Source: an uncultured Anaerolineales bacterium (lineage in GTDB: Bacteria; Chloroflexota; Anaerolineae; Anaerolineales; Villigracilaceae). Taken from it: a DNA stretch of 48,036 nt. The position numbers and the translations under genes were made by a program. Of the stretch, positions 24,811-32,182 are shown in pieces. Each line of letters starts with the position of its first letter. Within the stretch, counting starts at the first letter, position 1. Below the pieces are notes generated by a model that worked only from the letters and a program-made list of their open reading frames with translations, made no database searches and was not told where the DNA came from. The stretch lies in NCBI GenBank assembly GCA_937960595.1, contig CALGPL010000021.1, positions 1-48,036 on the forward strand, read 5' to 3'.

Positions 24811-27195
24811 TCAGTCCTCTTCTTCCTCTTCGAGAACGGGAGCGCGGCTGCGCCAGGCATTGACGGCATTCCAGACGCCGCCGACGGCCAGGGCAATCAC
24901 GATCAGGAGCAGGCCGAGACTGAACGCGCTCCAGTAGGGAGTGGCCGTCTGGATCGGCAGCGCAATCCGCTCTTCGTAGAAGCGGGCGCCCGCCAGGCCG
25001 CTGACCATGCCATCCATCTGGTGTGAATCGTAGTACGGACGCATCATCGGTTCGGCCTGGGCCGAGACGACCATCACCAGCGGCGTCTCTTCCAAGACGC
25101 CCAGGGCCGTCGTCTGTTCGATCCAGACCCGGCCGGTATCGGCGTCGTCCGTCAGGACGACGATCAGGGCGTAATCGGACAATCGCTGGATGCCCTGCAA
25201 AGGCACCGACTGGCGCAGGTCTGGCGCGCCCGCTTCGCCTGGCGGCGGCACGAACGACAACGGGGCGATGACGAAATCGAAAACGCCTGCCGGGCCGCCG
25301 GCCAGGTACCCCAAGTCGAGGTAGCGGCCGGTCAGAGTGTGCGCCTCGGCCAGGCGGCCCATGAAATGCTCGGCCAGGGCCGGCCCCAGCGGGGTGGTCG
25401 AGACGAAAGTCAGGCGCGCCCCGCGGTAGAGCAGGTGGTGCATCAGCGGCGCCGCGGCGGCTTCCATTTCCCCGGCCAAGGCCGGCTGATAATCGAAGGC
25501 AACCAACACCGGCGGGTCGTCCGGCAGGTTGCTGACCACATCACTGGCAGCCGCCACATCGGGCGGCGTCAGGAACCGATTGAGGCCGCCCAGTTGCACG
25601 CCGCCAAAGACCGCAGTCCCTACCACCAACAAGAGCAACACGGCGATCAGCCAGCGCAACAGGTTGGCCGCTCCGATCGTTGGCCGGGCGGCAGGCCGGC
25701 GCGGCTGATTCTCACGCGCCACCAGTTGTTCCAGGTAGGCGGCGTATCGCTGCTGGGCTTCATCCACCCTCAACTTAATGGAATAGGCCGGCGGCTTGCG
25801 CAACACGCCCAGGCCCGGGCTGGCCGGCAATACCCCTCGCAGCCCCGCCAGCGGACCCTCCGTCTCGGCGGGCTGCTCCTCCACTTCGGGGATCTGGACC
25901 GGCGATACGACCGCCTCGACCGGGCGCATGGCCTGCACCCACGAAGGCAGTTCGGCCGGGGCAATCTCCTTCTCTTCCCAACCGGCGGCGGCCTCTCCGC
26001 CCTCGGCCGGTTTCGGCCCCTCTTCGGGGCGCAAGGAGGACAGCCAGTCAGGGGTCTCCATCGCGAAGACCGGCGCGCTTTGCTCGGCGGGCAATTCCTC
26101 GTCCCCGGCATCCATGACGAATGCCGGCGCAGCGCCTTCAGGCGGCGCGGCGCTGGCCTCTGCTTCGGCCAGCCAATCCGGCAGCGGTTCCCCAGCCGCC
26201 TCGGACGACGGCAGGCCGAACGGTTCTGCGGGCGCGGCAAACGGTTCGGGGATGACGGGCGGAACAGGAGGTTCCTCCGCAGCCGGGACGGGTTCGGCCG
26301 CGGCACCGCTCAACCAGTCGGGCAGAGACTCGCTAAAGGCCGGCGCACCGGCCGCAGGCGGGGTCTCCGCCGGGGCCGATTCATCCAGCCGAGTAAGCCA
26401 ATCGGGCAGTTCGCCGGCAGACTCGGCGGCCGTCGGCCGGGCCTCCCCGGCAGAAGACTCTTCCAGTTTCGAAAGCCAGTCGGGGACTTCGCCGCCCGAA
26501 GGGGCCGCGGCGGGTTCCTGCGGCGTCTCGGCCTGGGTTTCCAGACCGCTCAACCAGGCAGGAATCTCCTCGCCGGCAGCCGGTTCAGGCCCGCCCAGGT
26601 CGGCTTCCAGTTGGCCGGAGGCAATCTCATAATCCGGCGGCGCGGCAAACGGCCCGCCCGTCTCGGCCGTCAGGCGGTCGAGGGTTTCGGCACCGACCAG
26701 CGGATGCGTGATCGGTTCTTCAGAGGCCGGGATGCCGGTCTCGGCCTCTGCCTTGCCGCGAATGCCGGCCAGCCAGTCGGGAAGTTCTTCTTCCTCTTCG
26801 GCCTGGGCGCCCAGCCCGGCCAGCCAGTCGGGCATCTCCTCGTCGGCGGCAGACGGGGCCGCGGAGGGGAACGGCAGGCCTTCGGATGGCGCGGCCTCCG
26901 AAGGCTGGGATTCGCCGCCTTCGCGCAAGGAACGCAGCCAAGACGGCAAGGCCTGTTCCAACTCGGCCGTATTCTTTTTGGTCGGCTCCTGACCGGCCGG
27001 GATGACTTCCCCGCCGCCCAGAGAAGCGCGTTCCAGGTCGGAGGTGGCTCTCTTGAGCGGCTCCTGCCCGGCCGCGATGGGCGACGAATCCGCCGAGGGG
27101 GCAATCAGCGGTTTCAGACGCGCCTGGCAGAAAGAGCAGGTTTCGCGCTCCTCGGGATTAGGCTTGCCGCACATGGGACAGCGGATCTCGGCCAT
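24811..27195 (-). CDS. Zinc-ribbon protein with ten xPxWL motifs and a membrane-anchored C-domain
   Basis: A 794-residue protein. The N-terminus is a zinc ribbon (C6, C9, C20, C23). Residues 41-59 and 66-84 form a near repeat around GQEP and TSDLE/TAELE. From 83 to 420 an acidic, Ala/Pro/Glu-rich, presumably disordered region carries ten short motifs of form (L/M/I/V/T)-P-(D/S/A)-W-(L/V), at 83, 121, 138, 211, 237, 263, 291, 338, 382 and 416, most followed by a small or charged helix turn. A helix at about 511-534 is followed by a domain of about 200 residues (VLVAFDYQPALAGEM, YALIVVLTDDADTG, ETPLVMVVSAQAEP) and a final helix before an acidic tail. ATG 27195 overlaps the upstream stop (TGATG). 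I know no function; the motif array suggests multivalent binding of a partner. Confidence 0.85.
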   Translation of the reverse strand: MAEIRCPMCGKPNPEERETCSFCQARLKPLIAPSADSSPIAAGQEPLKRATSDLERASLGGGEVIPAGQEPTKKNTAELEQALPSWLRSLREGGESQPSEAAPSEGLPFPSAAPSAADEEMPDWLAGLGAQAEEEEELPDWLAGIRGKAEAETGIPASEEPITHPLVGAETLDRLTAETGGPFAAPPDYEIASGQLEADLGGPEPAAGEEIPAWLSGLETQAETPQEPAAAPSGGEVPDWLSKLEESSAGEARPTAAESAGELPDWLTRLDESAPAETPPAAGAPAFSESLPDWLSGAAAEPVPAAEEPPVPPVIPEPFAAPAEPFGLPSSEAAGEPLPDWLAEAEASAAPPEGAAPAFVMDAGDEELPAEQSAPVFAMETPDWLSSLRPEEGPKPAEGGEAAAGWEEKEIAPAELPSWVQAMRPVEAVVSPVQIPEVEEQPAETEGPLAGLRGVLPASPGLGVLRKPPAYSIKLRVDEAQQRYAAYLEQLVARENQPRRPAARPTIGAANLLRWLIAVLLLLVVGTAVFGGVQLGGLNRFLTPPDVAAASDVVSNLPDDPPVLVAFDYQPALAGEMEAAAAPLMHHLLYRGARLTFVSTTPLGPALAEHFMGRLAEAHTLTGRYLDLGYLAGGPAGVFDFVIAPLSFVPPPGEAGAPDLRQSVPLQGIQRLSDYALIVVLTDDADTGRVWIEQTTALGVLEETPLVMVVSAQAEPMMRPYYDSHQMDGMVSGLAGARFYEERIALPIQTATPYWSAFSLGLLLIVIALAVGGVWNAVNAWRSRAPVLEEEEED

Positions 27196-27824
27196 CACTT
27201 GCCTCCGTATGGCCGGTCCGCGCCAAAGAGCACTCGCAGACCTGTCGTCAGCGTGCCGAGGGCGACGCCGATCAGGATGCCGCGCGCCCCCGCCCCGGCG
27301 ATCACCTGGGAGACGAAAGGACGCACCCAGTCCCCCAGAAAAGGCACATCGCCGAGCAAGGGCAGCGAAGCGGTTCCGAGCAGAACGACCAGCACGGTTC
27401 CCAGAAAGACGATGGAGAACAAATTCAGCCGACGGCGCAACATGCGAATGCTGGCATAGGCCAGGCTGACGGTCAGCAGCGCCATCAGGCTGGCCTCCAC
27501 CGGAAATTGGACGGCGCGGAAGAGCAAGACCATGTTGGGATGATCCGGCCCCCAGGCCAGCCCCGCCAGAAAAGTCATCAGCAAAGCGAAGATGAGCAGC
27601 AAGCCGTAGACGCTGCCCTTTTCTCTGGCGCGAATTTTCTTGATATGGACGGTGACGAGGTTGCCCAGCCCCACCAGGACGGCAAAACCGGCCAGGATGA
27701 CCGCCCACTCGACGAACACGACGCGCAGCCCATAGAAAGGCTGGACCTCGAAGAAATAGCCCAGCAGGACGAGGAGGCCAAAGGCCATGGCGAAGACGGT
27801 CGAGAGCAGGCCGCGCAATTTCAC
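27195..27824 (-). CDS. Polytopic membrane protein of unknown function
   Basis: A 209-residue protein with about six helices (8-24, 38-58, 72-92, 100-122, 134-155, 175-195). A basic cytosolic loop (VHIKKIRAREKGS) follows the second helix and an RRRLN stretch follows the fourth. It overlaps the upstream gene by four bases (ATGA) and the PDWL-repeat gene by TGATG, so the three proteins should be made in step. No active-site motif is seen and no family recognised. A structural part of a membrane assembly is plausible. Confidence 0.75.
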   Translation of the reverse strand: MKLRGLLSTVFAMAFGLLVLLGYFFEVQPFYGLRVVFVEWAVILAGFAVLVGLGNLVTVHIKKIRAREKGSVYGLLLIFALLMTFLAGLAWGPDHPNMVLLFRAVQFPVEASLMALLTVSLAYASIRMLRRRLNLFSIVFLGTVLVVLLGTASLPLLGDVPFLGDWVRPFVSQVIAGAGARGILIGVALGTLTTGLRVLFGADRPYGGK

Positions 27825-28573
27825 AGGACACCTGCCAGTTTGAGAACAAAACCGACCAGCAAGACGACGACGACCAGCCAGCGCAAGAGGTCCTGGACGA
27901 TGAGGCTGGCCGGATGGAGCGGCCCGGCTTCCAGATAAGCGCCGACAGCAAACAATTCCTCGCCGATCAGCGGGTCCTGGGCGCTGGCATACAGGATCGC
28001 CTGAGCCGGCAGGCTGTCGCTGGCAGCCAGGCTGAACGTCCCTTGACGTTCGGCGGCCTCGGTCAACAAGCCGGCTTCGGGGCCGAAATTTCCGAGCAGG
28101 AGGCTGGCAGACACGTTCTCATCGCCGACCAGCGGCAAAGCGCCCGCCGCGTAGGAAAAGGGGGTCAGGCCGGTCAGCCGCCCGCCGGTCGGATCGAAAG
28201 CCGTACCGACCGGCGAGGTCAGGTGGACGCTGCGCAGGGTCTCTTGCGAGAGCATCGCCAGGCTGGCATCGCCGGCGGAGGCAATGGGCGGATTGTCGCT
28301 GGCAGAGGTCAGAGCCGCCAGGCGGCGCAGACCGACCAGCCCCGCCAGCGCCGACGCGCTCTGCGGACTGATCAGGCCGCCGCGGCCGAGCGAGACGTGC
28401 AGGCGGCTGCCATCTTCGACCGCCCGCCCGATAGCATCTTGCAAATGGCGAAATGCAGGAATCTCACGGAAGGTGGGAGGAGACTTGCGGCGCAGGAAAG
28501 CCAGCCCCAGCATCAATCCCCCGCTCATCAGAACGAGCACGAAGCCGATCACGCCGAGCCAGAATGCTGTCAC
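27821..28573 (-). CDS. Bitopic protein with a large extracytoplasmic or cytosolic mid-domain, possibly DUF6754-like
   Basis: A 250-residue protein with a helix at each end (about 5-27 and 225-248) and a soluble middle. That middle has regular alpha/beta sequence: FRHLQDAIGRAVEDGSRLHV, SLGRGGLISPQSASALAGL, ENVSASLLLGNFGPEAGLL, AQAILYASAQDPLIGEELF. It recalls proteins annotated DUF6754 in Chloroflexota, an assignment from memory that needs a profile search. Both neighbouring genes overlap it by four bases (ATGA). The function is unknown. Confidence 0.7.
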   Translation of the reverse strand: MTAFWLGVIGFVLVLMSGGLMLGLAFLRRKSPPTFREIPAFRHLQDAIGRAVEDGSRLHVSLGRGGLISPQSASALAGLVGLRRLAALTSASDNPPIASAGDASLAMLSQETLRSVHLTSPVGTAFDPTGGRLTGLTPFSYAAGALPLVGDENVSASLLLGNFGPEAGLLTEAAERQGTFSLAASDSLPAQAILYASAQDPLIGEELFAVGAYLEAGPLHPASLIVQDLLRWLVVVVLLVGFVLKLAGVL

Positions 28574-28839
28574 GAGACCGCCTCCTCCTGCAACAGGGCG
28601 AGGAAGGCATCCCGCTCTTCATCGTCCTCGAGCAGACGAGCCAGATCGTCGAGAGAAGCCTCTCCCAGCCACGGGCGCAGCAACGGGCCTCCCAAGTACA
28701 GGGCTTGGGCGCCGAGCAGAGTCAACGGGCTGCCCGCCTCCAGCGCCCAAACGACCAGCGCCTCCAAACCGCGGCGGCGGAGGGCAGCGGCCCAGGCGGG
28801 CCAGGAACGGCGCCTCTCGAGAGATAGATCGGTTTGCAT
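28570..28839 (-). CDS. Small unknown protein, first gene of the minus operon
   Basis: An 89-residue protein with a basic N-terminus, a moderately hydrophobic middle (EALVVWALEAGSPLTLLGAQ, ALYLGGPLL) and an acidic helical C-terminus (LDDLARLLEDDEERDAFLALL). No motif is recognised. The start lies about 12 bases after the predicted transcript start and has no clear ribosome site, which suggests a short-leader mRNA. Its ATGA overlap with the next gene ties it to the operon. Confidence 0.6.
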   Translation of the reverse strand: MQTDLSLERRRSWPAWAAALRRRGLEALVVWALEAGSPLTLLGAQALYLGGPLLRPWLGEASLDDLARLLEDDEERDAFLALLQEEAVS

Positions 28840-28857
28840 GAAAGGTCAGACACTATC

Positions 28858-28863
28858 AGTATA
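28858..28863 (-). promoter_or_regulatory. -10 element of the eight-gene operon
   Basis: TATACT on the minus strand (28858-28863) lies 18 bases before the first ATG. The -35 region at 17 bases is poor. It is the only promoter-like element seen for the operon and is divergent to the prs promoter. Confidence 0.5.
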
Positions 28864-28950
28864 GCACAACTTGCCCGACCGCGTAGAACAGATGAGCCAG
28901 TCGCTCTGATTTTAAAGCCTGAGAGGCGGCGGGTCAAGGAATGCTTATAG

Positions 28951-28956
28951 TATAAT
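28951..28956 (+). promoter_or_regulatory. -10 element of prs
   Basis: A consensus TATAAT at 28951-28956 precedes the prs gene. The in-frame ATG at 28961 lies only four bases downstream, upstream of or at the expected RNA start, which favours ATG 29000. No clear -35 is seen. Confidence 0.6.
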
Positions 28957-28999
28957 CCGAATGAGAAAATCCATACCGGGAAGAGAGAAGCAGCGTTTT

Positions 29000-29992
29000 A
29001 TGTCTGTTCAACCCTCGCACGAAATGAAGGTCTACGGCGGCATCAAACTCTATGCCGGCACGGCCTCGCCGGAACTGGCGACCAAAGTGGCCGACTACCT
29101 GGGCGAATCGCTGTGTGGCCGCGACATCGTCGAGTTCCCCAATCAGAATCTGTTCGTCAAACTGCACAGCAGCGTGCGCGGACAGGATGTGTACGTGATC
29201 CAGCACACCGCCGCGCCGGTGCACCGCAACCTGATGGAATTGCTGATCTTGCTGCAAACCCTCAAACTCGACTCGGCGGCGCGCGTGACGGCGGTGATCC
29301 CCTATCTGTGCTACGGCCGCTCCGACAAGAAAGACCAGCCGCGCGTCCCGATCACCGCCCGCCTGGTGGCCGACATGATTCAGATTGCCGGCGCCGACCG
29401 TTACATGACCCTCGACCCCCACTCCTTCCAGATACAGGGCTTCTTCTCCATCCCCGGCGACGTGCTCAACGCCCAATACCTGCTCATCAACTACGTCAAC
29501 CGGAACCTGCGCGCCGACCTGCACGAGCCGGTCGTGGTGACCGTAGACCTGGGCTACGCCAAGAAAGGCCGCAACTTCGCCGCCGGCATCGATGCCCCCA
29601 TTGCCTTCATCGAAAAGCGCCGCGTCGCCAACGACGCCAAAGCCCAGGCGCTGACCGTCATCGGCGAGGTACAGGACCGCGACGTCGTCCTCGTGGACGA
29701 CGAAATCGACACCGGCGGCTCCATCGTCCAGGCCGTTGAACTGGTCAAAGAGAACGGCGCCCGACGCGTCTACGTTGCCTTCCTCCACCCCGTCTTCTCG
29801 GGCGATGCCGTCGAACGTCTGGCCGCCCTGCCCGTCGCCGAATACATCACCACCGACAGCATTCCCATTCCGCCCGATAAAGCCCGTCTGCTTGGCGACC
29901 GGCTGACCATCCTGAGCGTCGCCCCCCTGCTGGGCGAGGTCATCCGCCGCGCCCACGAGGGCCGCAGCGTCGGACAATTGTTCAACGAATAA
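29000..29992 (+). CDS. prs: Ribose-phosphate pyrophosphokinase (PRPP synthetase)
   Basis: The enzyme makes PRPP from ribose 5-phosphate and ATP for nucleotide, histidine and tryptophan synthesis. About 330 residues hold two phosphoribosyltransferase-like domains. Visible are ELLILLQTLKLDSAARVTAVIPYLCYGRSDKK (split here as the ATP loop and flexible loop), the metal site LDPHSFQIQGFF, and the PRPP-binding motif VVLVDDEIDTGGSI in place of the common DDMIDTAGT form. ATG 29000 follows AGAGAAG; ATG 28961 would add 13 basic residues but lies at the predicted RNA start. It is followed after 21 bases by bacterioferritin. The family is clear, with mild divergence in the catalytic loop. Confidence 0.92.
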   Translation: MSVQPSHEMKVYGGIKLYAGTASPELATKVADYLGESLCGRDIVEFPNQNLFVKLHSSVRGQDVYVIQHTAAPVHRNLMELLILLQTLKLDSAARVTAVIPYLCYGRSDKKDQPRVPITARLVADMIQIAGADRYMTLDPHSFQIQGFFSIPGDVLNAQYLLINYVNRNLRADLHEPVVVTVDLGYAKKGRNFAAGIDAPIAFIEKRRVANDAKAQALTVIGEVQDRDVVLVDDEIDTGGSIVQAVELVKENGARRVYVAFLHPVFSGDAVERLAALPVAEYITTDSIPIPPDKARLLGDRLTILSVAPLLGEVIRRAHEGRSVGQLFNE

Positions 29993-30013
29993 CTAAACAC
30001 AAGGAGAAACACC

Positions 30014-30481
30014 ATGAAAGGAAACGCCCAAGTTATCGCTACCCTCAACGCCATGCTGGCCGAGGAATTGACCGCCATCAACCAGTACATGGTGCACTCG
30101 GAAATGTGCGCCAACTGGGGCTACGACCGCTTGCACGAAGCCACCGAAAAGCGCGCCATGGATGAGATGAAGCACGCCGAAAAACTCATCGCCCGCATCC
30201 TCTTCCTGGAGGGGATTCCCATCGTCAGCCAATTGAACAAAATGCATATCGGCGAGACCGTCGAAGCGCAACTGAAGAACGATATGGAATCCGAAACCAC
30301 GGCTGTCAAGGAATACAACGACGCCATCCAACAGGCCGTCAGCCTGGGCGATAACGGCACGCGCGAACTGTTCGAGGACATCCTCGAAGACGAAGAGGCC
30401 CACCTCGACTGGCTGGAGGCGCAACTCGATCAAATCAAGCAAATGGGCCTCCAGACCTACCTGTCAGAACAACTCCACTAG
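30014..30481 (+). CDS. bfr: Bacterioferritin
   Basis: A 155-residue four-helix ferritin that stores iron in a 24-subunit shell. The ferroxidase ligands fall at the standard positions E18, E51, H54, E94, E127 and H130, and the haem-binding methionine is M52 (DEMKHAEK). The length matches the family. AGGAGA lies at good spacing before the ATG. It follows prs by 21 bases with no terminator between, so the two may share a transcript. A strong terminator lies 7 bases after the stop. Confidence 0.97.
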   Translation: MKGNAQVIATLNAMLAEELTAINQYMVHSEMCANWGYDRLHEATEKRAMDEMKHAEKLIARILFLEGIPIVSQLNKMHIGETVEAQLKNDMESETTAVKEYNDAIQQAVSLGDNGTRELFEDILEDEEAHLDWLEAQLDQIKQMGLQTYLSEQLH

Positions 30482-30487
30482 ACCGAC

Positions 30488-30522
30488 AAGGGCACAGCCG
30501 CGCTGTGCCCTTCTCTCTCTTT
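30488..30522 (+). terminator. Intrinsic terminator after bfr
   Basis: An 11-bp perfect stem (30488-30498 with 30102-type partner 30502-30512, arms AAGGGCACAGC) and a 3-base loop are followed by CTCTCTCTTT. It ends the prs-bfr unit. Confidence 0.85.
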
Positions 30523-30658
30523 AGATAAGGCAACGCCCCTGGCGCCGTTTCTGCGGTCGGTGCCTGCGCGAAAACCGATCGAAATCGGTCCCCCGACGCT
30601 CATCGAGGCGGCTTGCGGCTGGCCAGACTCGAAAACCCGGATTCCAGACGAGACCTGA

Positions 30659-31465
30659 ATGCCCGAATTGCCCGAGGTCGAGACCATCGCCCGTCTCCTG
30701 CGCCCGGCGCTCGTTGACAAGACCATCCTCGATGCCCAACTGCGCTGGCGGCGCAGCCTGGCCGCGCCTTCGCCGTCGGCCTTCAAAAGACAAATCATCG
30801 GCCAGCAAATCCTCGACCTCTCGCGGCGCGCAAAATACCTGAACATCCGCCTCGCGGCCTGCCACCTGCTCATCCACCTGCGCATGAGCGGCGACTTGCT
30901 GGTCGTCCTGGGAGGCTATCAGCCCGCCCAACATGACCGTCTCCTGTTACGCCTCTCGGATGACGCCACCCTGGTCTTCAACGACCCGCGCAAATTCGGC
31001 CGCGTCTGGCTGGTGGACGACCCCAACGAAATCTTCCGCGACCTCGGCCCGGAACCGCTCTCGGACGAATTCACCCCCGCCTGGCTGTTCGCCGCCCTGA
31101 CCAGCCGTCGCCGGCAACTCAAGCCCCTCCTGCTCGATCAGACCTTCCTGGCCGGGCTGGGCAACATCTACGCCGACGAGGCCCTCCATCTGGCCGGACT
31201 GCATCCGCTGCGGATTTCGGATACAATTAATGAAACAGAAGCCTCCCGCCTGCACGCCGCCATCCGCCGCGCCCTGACCGACGGCATCGAACACAACGGC
31301 GCCAGCATCGACTGGGTCTATCGCGGCGGGGATTTCCAGAATCACTTTCGCGTCTACGGGCGGACGGGCAAGCCGTGTCGCGTCTGTCAGACGCCCATCG
31401 AGCGGATCGTCGTCGGCCAGCGCAGCACGCACCTTTGTCCGCATTGTCAACCATTGGGGAGATGA
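30659..31465 (+). CDS. mutM: Formamidopyrimidine-DNA glycosylase (Fpg/MutM)
   Basis: A bifunctional DNA glycosylase/AP lyase that removes 8-oxoguanine and formamidopyrimidines. The 268-residue chain starts MPELPEVETIAR, with catalytic P1 and E2 after Met removal. It has LIHLRMSGDLLVV, the helix-two-turn-helix KPLLLDQTFLAGLGNIYADE, and a C-terminal zinc finger (CRVC and CPHC pairs) near residues 240-262. It directly precedes a small membrane-anchored gene by 4 bases. The context next to an iron-storage protein suits oxidative damage control, though a terminator separates them. Confidence 0.97.
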   Translation: MPELPEVETIARLLRPALVDKTILDAQLRWRRSLAAPSPSAFKRQIIGQQILDLSRRAKYLNIRLAACHLLIHLRMSGDLLVVLGGYQPAQHDRLLLRLSDDATLVFNDPRKFGRVWLVDDPNEIFRDLGPEPLSDEFTPAWLFAALTSRRRQLKPLLLDQTFLAGLGNIYADEALHLAGLHPLRISDTINETEASRLHAAIRRALTDGIEHNGASIDWVYRGGDFQNHFRVYGRTGKPCRVCQTPIERIVVGQRSTHLCPHCQPLGR

Positions 31466-31469
31466 ACTC

Positions 31470-32165
31470 ATGCCCGAAACGGTCAGAACCTGGATTGTCT
31501 TCGCAGTCGGCCTGGGGATGTTGTTCCTGGGCTGGCTGATCGGCTTCATCGACTCGAACCTGCGCGCCAACAAGAAAATCCGCGCCGCCGAACTGAAAGC
31601 CGAGGTCGAAATCGAAGCCGCCCGCCAGAAAGCCGCCCAGGCCCAGCCGGCCACGCTGCCCGAGGCGTCCATCCTGCGCCTGTGGAGCGGCCCCGATCAG
31701 CAACTCCACCTAGAACTGGAAGGCACCGACTTGGGCGCGCCCGGCACCCTCCTGCCGGATCAACGCCGGCGGTTGATCGCCGTCCTGAGTCGGGCGCGGC
31801 CCTGGGTGGAAGCCCCGCCGGCCGCCGTCCCGCCGCGCCCCGCCCCGGCTGCCGAGCCGCCGCCTCCGGTCGTCCCGCTGCCGGTCGAACCGGTCAAGGC
31901 CTCGCCGTTCCCCGGCCGGGCCCGGCCGGTCGAACCTGCCCCCGCCCCTCTGAGCATCGTCGAACAGATCAACGAGATTCTGCAAAAACGCCTGGCCGGA
32001 ACGCCGCTGGGGAGGAAAGCCATCAGCCTGAGCGAATCGCCGACCGGCGGCGTGATCGTCACCCTCGGCGTCAACCGCTACCAGGGCCTGGACGCCGTCC
32101 CCGACCCGGACGTGGTCGCCGCCATCCGGGCCGCCATCGCCGAGTGGGAGACGCGCGCCAAATAA
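31470..32165 (+). CDS. Unknown single-helix membrane protein with Pro-rich linker
   Basis: A 231-residue protein with one N-terminal helix (about 8-27), a charged coiled-coil-like stretch (LRANKKIRAAELKAEVEIEA), a small folded region (LRLWSGPDQQLHLELEGTDL), a Pro/Ala-rich linker (about 105-155) and a C-terminal alpha/beta region (IVEQINEILQKRLAGTPL, GVIVTLGVNRYQGLDAV). It starts 4 bases after mutM and is probably co-translated. No family is recognised. It is likely anchored on the inner face of the membrane. Confidence 0.75.
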   Translation: MPETVRTWIVFAVGLGMLFLGWLIGFIDSNLRANKKIRAAELKAEVEIEAARQKAAQAQPATLPEASILRLWSGPDQQLHLELEGTDLGAPGTLLPDQRRRLIAVLSRARPWVEAPPAAVPPRPAPAAEPPPPVVPLPVEPVKASPFPGRARPVEPAPAPLSIVEQINEILQKRLAGTPLGRKAISLSESPTGGVIVTLGVNRYQGLDAVPDPDVVAAIRAAIAEWETRAK

Positions 32166-32182
32166 CCAGGCGGCATCTCTCG

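Noticed and set aside
25339-27459. A 706-codon plus-strand open frame opposite the PDWL-repeat gene
   Set aside because: Low-complexity Arg/Gly-rich shadow of the biased minus-strand sequence.
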